Shown here piece after piece: positions 6,905 through 10,551 of a DNA stretch of 10,551 nucleotides. Source of the DNA: an uncultured Polymorphobacter sp. (GTDB taxonomy: Bacteria > Pseudomonadota > Alphaproteobacteria > Sphingomonadales > Sphingomonadaceae). Position 1 is the first letter of the stretch. Each line of letters opens with the position of its first letter. The stretch is taken from contig CALMPZ010000112.1 of NCBI GenBank assembly GCA_937871645.1, positions 1 to 10,551 on the forward strand, written 5' to 3'. The position numbers and the translations under genes were made by a program. Under the pieces are notes generated by a model, which was given only the letters and a program-made list of their open reading frames with translations, ran no database searches and had not been told where the DNA came from.

Positions 6905-7608
6905 GCCTGACCGTCAGCAATCTCGCGCGCTCGCCGATTCTGGCGCCGCTGTCGTTCAATGTCGCGCCGGGCGAACTGGTCGGGCTGGTCGGCCCCAACG
7001 GCGCCGGCAAGACGACGCTGCTGCGGGCGCTCGCCGGATTGACCAGCGGTATGGGCAGCGTCCGCATCGACGGCATCGCGCTCACCGACATGCACCCGAA
7101 CGCCCGCGCCCGCCGGTTGGCCTGGCTACCCGCCGACCGCGGCACCGTCTGGCCAATGCGCGGCCGCGACATCGTCGCGCTCGGGCTGCTGCCGCTCGGC
7201 GGGCGCGACGAGGCCGCAATTGATGTCGCGCTGGCGGCGGTCGATGCATCGGGGTTTGCCGACCGCGATGTCCAGTCGCTGTCGACGGGCGAGCGCGCGC
7301 GTGTGCTGCTGGCGCGCGCGCTGGTGGCGCGGCCGCAACTGCTGTTGCTCGATGAGCCCATCGCCAACCTCGATCCCGAACACCGGCTCGGCGTGCTTGA
7401 TGCGCTGCGCGGCGAGGCGAAGCGCGGTGCGGCGGTGGTGGTGGCGCTGCACGATCTCGACCTGGCTGCGGCGCGTTGCGACCGCTTGCTGTTGCTCGAT
7501 GCCGGTCGTCTGATTGGCGACGGCGTGCCCAACGCGGTGCTGACGCTCGCCACGCTGGCGCAGGTCTTCAAGGTGCGCCGCGCCGAGACGGGCTGGCAGC
7601 GCGCCTGA
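6901..7608 (+). CDS. btuD: ABC transporter ATP-binding protein for cobalamin
   Basis: The 235-residue ATPase carries Walker A GPNGAGKTT (31-39), signature LSTGE (127-131), Walker B LLLLDEP (147-153), D-loop ANLDPE (155-160) and H-loop His184 in ALHD. It should power BtuC in the inner membrane. The Q-loop, usually a Gln after a LP-type strand, reads WLPADR (75-80), with Ala where Gln is expected. The start at 6901 is chosen because the family begins a few residues before SNLARSP, GAGGTGA lies upstream, and the ATG overlaps the btuC stop in ATGA. A longer in-frame start at 6865 would run 12 codons deeper into btuC. It is the last gene of the B12 operon, and no terminator hairpin follows. Confidence 0.94.
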   Translation: MSLTVSNLARSPILAPLSFNVAPGELVGLVGPNGAGKTTLLRALAGLTSGMGSVRIDGIALTDMHPNARARRLAWLPADRGTVWPMRGRDIVALGLLPLGGRDEAAIDVALAAVDASGFADRDVQSLSTGERARVLLARALVARPQLLLLDEPIANLDPEHRLGVLDALRGEAKRGAAVVVALHDLDLAAARCDRLLLLDAGRLIGDGVPNAVLTLATLAQVFKVRRAETGWQRA

Positions 7609-7623
7609 ACCAAGGTTGTCCGC

Positions 7624-7652
7624 TTGAGTGACTGCCGGCGCGCGCCTATAGC
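7624..7652 (+). promoter_or_regulatory. Candidate promoter of the liu operon
   Basis: TTGAGT (7624-7629) and TATAGC (7647-7652) are separated by exactly 17 bp. Each matches the sigma-70 consensus at 4 of 6 positions, including the important TTGA and TATA bases. Transcription would start around 7659-7662, at or within three bases of the liuB ATG. It lies in the 53-bp gap after btuD and gives the leucine-degradation genes a start independent of the B12 riboswitch. No palindromic operator is obvious around it. Confidence 0.45.
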
Positions 7653-7661
7653 CTTTGCATT

Positions 7662-9248
7662 ATGGCAAGCACCCTCGGCACCGCGCTCAGCGCCACCGCA
7701 ACCGTCAAATCCAACGCCGAAGCGATGGAGCGCCAGGTCGCGGACCTGACCGCCTTGGTCGGCAATATCGCGCTGGGCGGCCCGCAAAGTTCCCGCGAAC
7801 GCCACGTCGCACGCGGCAAGCTGCTGCCGCGCCGCCGTGTCGAAGCCCTGCTCGATCCGGGCAGCGCCTTCCTCGAAATCGCGCAGCTTGCGGCGCATCA
7901 GGTCTATGAGGATGACGTGCCGGCAGCGGGCATGATTGCCGGTGTCGGGCAGGTCAGTGGGCGGCTGTGCGTGATCGTCGCGAACGACCCGACGGTCAAG
8001 GGCGGCAGCTACTATCCGCTCACCGTCAAGAAGCACCTGCGCGCGCAGGAAATCGCGCTGCAGAACAATTTGCCGTGCGTCTATCTGGTCGACAGCGGTG
8101 GGGCCAACCTGCCGCGCCAGGACGAGGTGTTCCCCGACCGCGACCATTTCGGCCGCATCTTCTACAATCAGGCGAATATGTCGGCAGCGGGCATCAGCCA
8201 GATTGCCGTGGTCATGGGCAGCTGCACGGCCGGCGGGGCGTATGTGCCCGCGATGTCCGACGAAAGCATCATCGTCCGCGACCAGGGCACGATCTTTCTG
8301 GGCGGGCCGCCGCTGGTCAAGGCCGCTACCGGCGAGGAAGTCAGCGCCGAGGATCTCGGCGGCGGTGACGTCCATGCGCGGCTGTCGGGCGTCGTCGATC
8401 ACCTGGCCGAAAACGACAGCCACGCGCTCGAAATCGCGCGCAACATCGTCGCCACCCTGCCCGCGCCCGAACCGGCACTGAAGGGCCGCCGGGCCGCCGC
8501 GCCGCTGTTCCCGGCGAGCGATCTCTATGGCCTGATTCCGACCGATACGCGCCAGCCGTATGACGTCCGCGAAATCATCGCACGGCTGGTCGACGGGTCG
8601 GAATTCGCCGAGTTCAAGAAGCTCTATGGCGAAACGCTCGTCACCGGTTTTGCGCATATCGAAGGGCTGCCCGTCGGCATCATCGCCAACAACGGCATCC
8701 TGTTTTCGGAAAGCGCGCAAAAGGGCGCGCACTTCATCGAACTATGCTGCCAGCGCAAGATTCCGCTGCTGTTCCTGCAGAATATCAGCGGCTTCATGGT
8801 CGGCCGCAAATATGAAAACGAAGGCATCGCCAAGCACGGTGCCAAGATGGTCACTGCGGTGGCTTGCGCCGCAGTGCCGAAGATCACCGTGGTCATCGGC
8901 GGCAGCTTCGGCGCCGGCAACTACGGCATGTGCGGCCGCGCCTATTCCCCGCGCTTCCTGTGGATGTGGCCCAATGCGCGGATCAGCGTCATGGGCGGCG
9001 AACAGGCTGCCAGCGTGCTCGCCACCGTCAAGTCGGGCGGTTTCAAGACGCCCAAGGAGGAAGAAGCGTTCAAGGCGCCGATCCGCGACCAGTATGAACG
9101 CGAAGGCCACCCTTATCATGCCAGCGCGCGGCTGTGGGACGACGGCGTCATCGACCCCGCCGACACGCGCCGCGTCATCGCGTTGAGCCTTGCCGCCAGC
9201 CTGAACGCGCCGATTCCGGAGACGCGCTTCGGCACGTTCCGGATGTGA
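7662..9248 (+). CDS. liuB: Methylcrotonyl-CoA carboxylase, carboxyltransferase (beta) subunit
   Basis: The 528-residue protein is close to the usual length of about 535 for this subunit, which transfers carboxyl from biotin to 3-methylcrotonyl-CoA in leucine and isovalerate catabolism. Both crotonase-like halves are complete. [15 protein letters not shown] (186-200) supplies the N-domain oxyanion site and [18 protein letters not shown] (413-430) the C-domain site. [20 protein letters not shown] (383-402) and [16 protein letters not shown] (435-450) are typical of the methylcrotonyl-CoA rather than propionyl-CoA enzyme. The N-terminal segment ending in [13 protein letters not shown] matches family N-termini, so the first ATG is kept although no Shine-Dalgarno precedes it. 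It works as a complex with LiuD, whose gene begins at the right edge. A geranyl-CoA carboxylase is the main alternative. Confidence 0.94.
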   Translation: MASTLGTALSATATVKSNAEAMERQVADLTALVGNIALGGPQSSRERHVARGKLLPRRRVEALLDPGSAFLEIAQLAAHQVYEDDVPAAGMIAGVGQVSGRLCVIVANDPTVKGGSYYPLTVKKHLRAQEIALQNNLPCVYLVDSGGANLPRQDEVFPDRDHFGRIFYNQANMSAAGISQIAVVMGSCTAGGAYVPAMSDESIIVRDQGTIFLGGPPLVKAATGEEVSAEDLGGGDVHARLSGVVDHLAENDSHALEIARNIVATLPAPEPALKGRRAAAPLFPASDLYGLIPTDTRQPYDVREIIARLVDGSEFAEFKKLYGETLVTGFAHIEGLPVGIIANNGILFSESAQKGAHFIELCCQRKIPLLFLQNISGFMVGRKYENEGIAKHGAKMVTAVACAAVPKITVVIGGSFGAGNYGMCGRAYSPRFLWMWPNARISVMGGEQAASVLATVKSGGFKTPKEEEAFKAPIRDQYEREGHPYHASARLWDDGVIDPADTRRVIALSLAASLNAPIPETRFGTFRM

Positions 9249-9253
9249 CGGGG

Positions 9254-9724
9254 ATGCGTATCGCCCTCGCCGCTGCGCTGTTGCTTTCGGCGCCTGTCGC
9301 GGCTGCACCCGCTGCGGCACCGACCAGTACCGCGGATTCTGTGGCCGTACTGGCGGTTGTCGACGGCTGGTTTGCAGCCATGCGCGCCAAGGACCGCGCG
9401 GCGTTCGAGGCCGCCATGCAGCCCGATTCGACGTTCACAGCGGTGCGTCAGAATCCCGACGGCTGGACGGTGAAGCGCCGGAGTCGCAGCGAACTTGCCG
9501 AGGCCATGTTGACCTGGCGCGGCGAAGTCGTCGAAGCCTTCATCGGCAACCCGACAATTCTGGTGCACGGCCCGATTGCAACCGTCTGGGGACGCTATGA
9601 GCTCAGCACCGCCGGCCAGCGCCAGCATTGCGGTGTCGACAGCTTCAATCTGATCAAGGACGGCGCAAGCTGGAAGATTGCCAATGCCAGCTGGACCATC
9701 GAACCCGGAGGCTGCCCGAAATGA
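9254..9724 (+). CDS. Exported NTF2/SnoaL-like (DUF4440-type) protein
   Basis: The 156-residue precursor has a clear signal peptide (MRIALAAALLLSAPVAAAP, cleavage near residue 18-22). A small alpha+beta domain with an NTF2-like pattern follows: an opening helix around VLAVVDGWFAAMRAKD, strands around TILVHGPIATVWGRYEL (101-117), FNLIKDGASWKIANASWTIE (131-150) and a cysteine near the end. Cys126 and Cys154 could form a disulfide once exported. Such folds range from ketosteroid-isomerase-like enzymes to binding proteins, and no catalytic residues can be assigned. It starts 5 bp after liuB with no good Shine-Dalgarno, and its stop overlaps the liuC start in ATGA. It is therefore locked into the leucine operon although its product should leave the cytoplasm. 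Its function is unknown. Confidence 0.85.
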   Translation: MRIALAAALLLSAPVAAAPAAAPTSTADSVAVLAVVDGWFAAMRAKDRAAFEAAMQPDSTFTAVRQNPDGWTVKRRSRSELAEAMLTWRGEVVEAFIGNPTILVHGPIATVWGRYELSTAGQRQHCGVDSFNLIKDGASWKIANASWTIEPGGCPK

Positions 9725-10506
9725 CCTCTCCCCTGCTCGTCACGCTCGATGACCGCGGCACCGCGCGCGTCACGCTCAACCGCCCCGAAAAGCACAATGC
9801 CTTTGATGCGGCGCTGATCGCCGAACTGACCGGCGCGTTTACGGCGATTTCGGCGGACCCCAAGGTGCGCGCCGTCGTGCTGCGCGGCAACGGGCCGAGC
9901 TTTTGCGCCGGTGCCGATGCCGGATGGATGCGCAGCAGCGCCGACCTTAGCGAAGTCGAAAACCGCGCTGATGCGTTGCGATTGTCGGCGATGTTGGCGG
10001 CGATCAACGACTGCCCCAAGCCAGTGATTGCCGTCGCGCACGGCTTCGTGTTCGGCGGCGGTGTCGGGCTGATTGCCTGTGCCGACCTCGTCATTGCGCG
10101 TTCGGCGGTCAAGTTCCGGCTGTCCGAAGTGCGGCTCGGGCTGACTCCGGCGACCATTTCGCCGTTCGTCGTCGCCAAGATCGGCGCCAGCCATGCGCGG
10201 CGCTATTTCATCACCGCCGAAGATATCGGCCCCGAACAGGCCGTGCATATCGGCCTCGCACATATCCACACCGACGATGCCGACATCCAGACGGTGCACT
10301 GGCTCACCACCATCGACCAGGGCGCGCCGGGTGCGATTGCCGATGCCAAGGCGCTGATCCGCGACGTTGCCGGCCGGCCGATTACCGACGACCTCCGCGC
10401 ATTGACCGCCGATCGCATTGCCGCGCGCCGCGCCAGCGACGAAGGTCGCGAAGGCCTTGCGGCGTTCATTGAAAAGCGCAAACCCAAGTGGGCCCCGCAT
10501 GCATAA
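9721..10506 (+). CDS. liuC: Methylglutaconyl-CoA hydratase (enoyl-CoA hydratase family)
   Basis: The 261-residue crotonase-family protein should hydrate 3-methylglutaconyl-CoA to HMG-CoA, the step after the carboxylase in leucine breakdown. NRPEKHNAFD (20-29), the oxyanion segment FCAGADAGWM (61-70), HGFVFGGGVGL (107-117) and LSEVRLGLTPATISPFVV (134-151) are visible. The last motif, with Glu136 as the presumed catalytic acid/base, is typical of LiuC. Where many hydratases have a first catalytic Glu after the GGG, this protein has VG, which as recalled is common in bacterial LiuC. A perfect GGAGG (9707-9711) lies 9 bases before the ATG, inside the preceding gene, whose stop overlaps this start. 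Operon position between liuB and liuD supports the call over a generic enoyl-CoA hydratase. Confidence 0.92.
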   Translation: MTSPLLVTLDDRGTARVTLNRPEKHNAFDAALIAELTGAFTAISADPKVRAVVLRGNGPSFCAGADAGWMRSSADLSEVENRADALRLSAMLAAINDCPKPVIAVAHGFVFGGGVGLIACADLVIARSAVKFRLSEVRLGLTPATISPFVVAKIGASHARRYFITAEDIGPEQAVHIGLAHIHTDDADIQTVHWLTTIDQGAPGAIADAKALIRDVAGRPITDDLRALTADRIAARRASDEGREGLAAFIEKRKPKWAPHA

Positions 10507-10551
10507 GCTCCTGATCGCCAACCGCGGCGAAATCGCTCGCCGCATCATCCG
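10499..10551 (+). CDS. liuD: Methylcrotonyl-CoA carboxylase, biotin carboxylase (alpha) subunit, 3' end outside window
   Basis: Only 17 complete codons are visible. They read MHKLLIANRGEIARRII, the near-invariant N-terminus of biotin carboxylase domains. The ATG overlaps the end of liuC by 8 bp. Following liuB and liuC, this is almost certainly the biotin-carrying subunit that carboxylates biotin with ATP and bicarbonate and partners LiuB. An acetyl- or propionyl-CoA carboxylase subunit would look the same over so short a stretch, so the specific name rests on context. Confidence 0.88.
   Translation, partial: MHKLLIANRGEIARRII

Noticed and set aside
6834..8732. Open frame of 632 codons on the minus strand
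   Set aside because: It is antisense to the end of btuC, all of btuD and most of liuB, whose motifs are unambiguous. Its composition is that of a complementary-strand shadow.

Overview
The window is a dense, GC-rich stretch of bacterial chromosome. Gene content and protein style suggest an alphaproteobacterium, probably of the Sphingomonadales. This is an inference from the cysteine-free L31, the codon bias and the overall gene style, not from a search. There are no RNA genes other than a riboswitch, no mobile elements, no CRISPR array and no phage genes. Eleven complete protein genes can be supported, plus one cut at each edge.

Left part (1-2900). A DUF2177 membrane protein, cut at its 5' end, runs rightward into a perfect 11-bp hairpin that probably ends transcription from both sides. 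Facing it on the minus strand, in transcription order, are a zinc-type alcohol dehydrogenase, a HAD phosphatase, a DUF1398 protein and rpmE (ribosomal protein L31). The first three are spaced like an operon. rpmE follows a hairpin and probably has its own promoter.

Centre (2899-7608). A short divergent spacer of about 100 bp leads into a cobalamin riboswitch and then btuB-btuF-btuC-btuD, a complete vitamin B12 uptake system: TonB-dependent outer-membrane receptor, periplasmic binding protein, permease and ATPase. All three junctions overlap by 4 bp. Downstream of the aptamer, a 13-bp helix (one G-U wobble) can bury the btuB ribosome binding site, and an 8-bp hairpin competes for the same bases. 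This points to a translation-controlling riboswitch.

Right part (7624-10551). A leucine/isovalerate degradation operon: liuB (methylcrotonyl-CoA carboxylase carboxyltransferase subunit), a small exported NTF2/SnoaL-like protein, liuC (methylglutaconyl-CoA hydratase) and the first 17 codons of liuD (the biotin carboxylase subunit). A good -35/-10 pair lies so close to the liuB ATG that its mRNA may be leaderless.

No wholly new system is apparent. The points most worth a second look are the riboswitch expression platform, the possible leaderless start of liuB, and the exported NTF2-like protein locked into a cytoplasmic catabolic operon.
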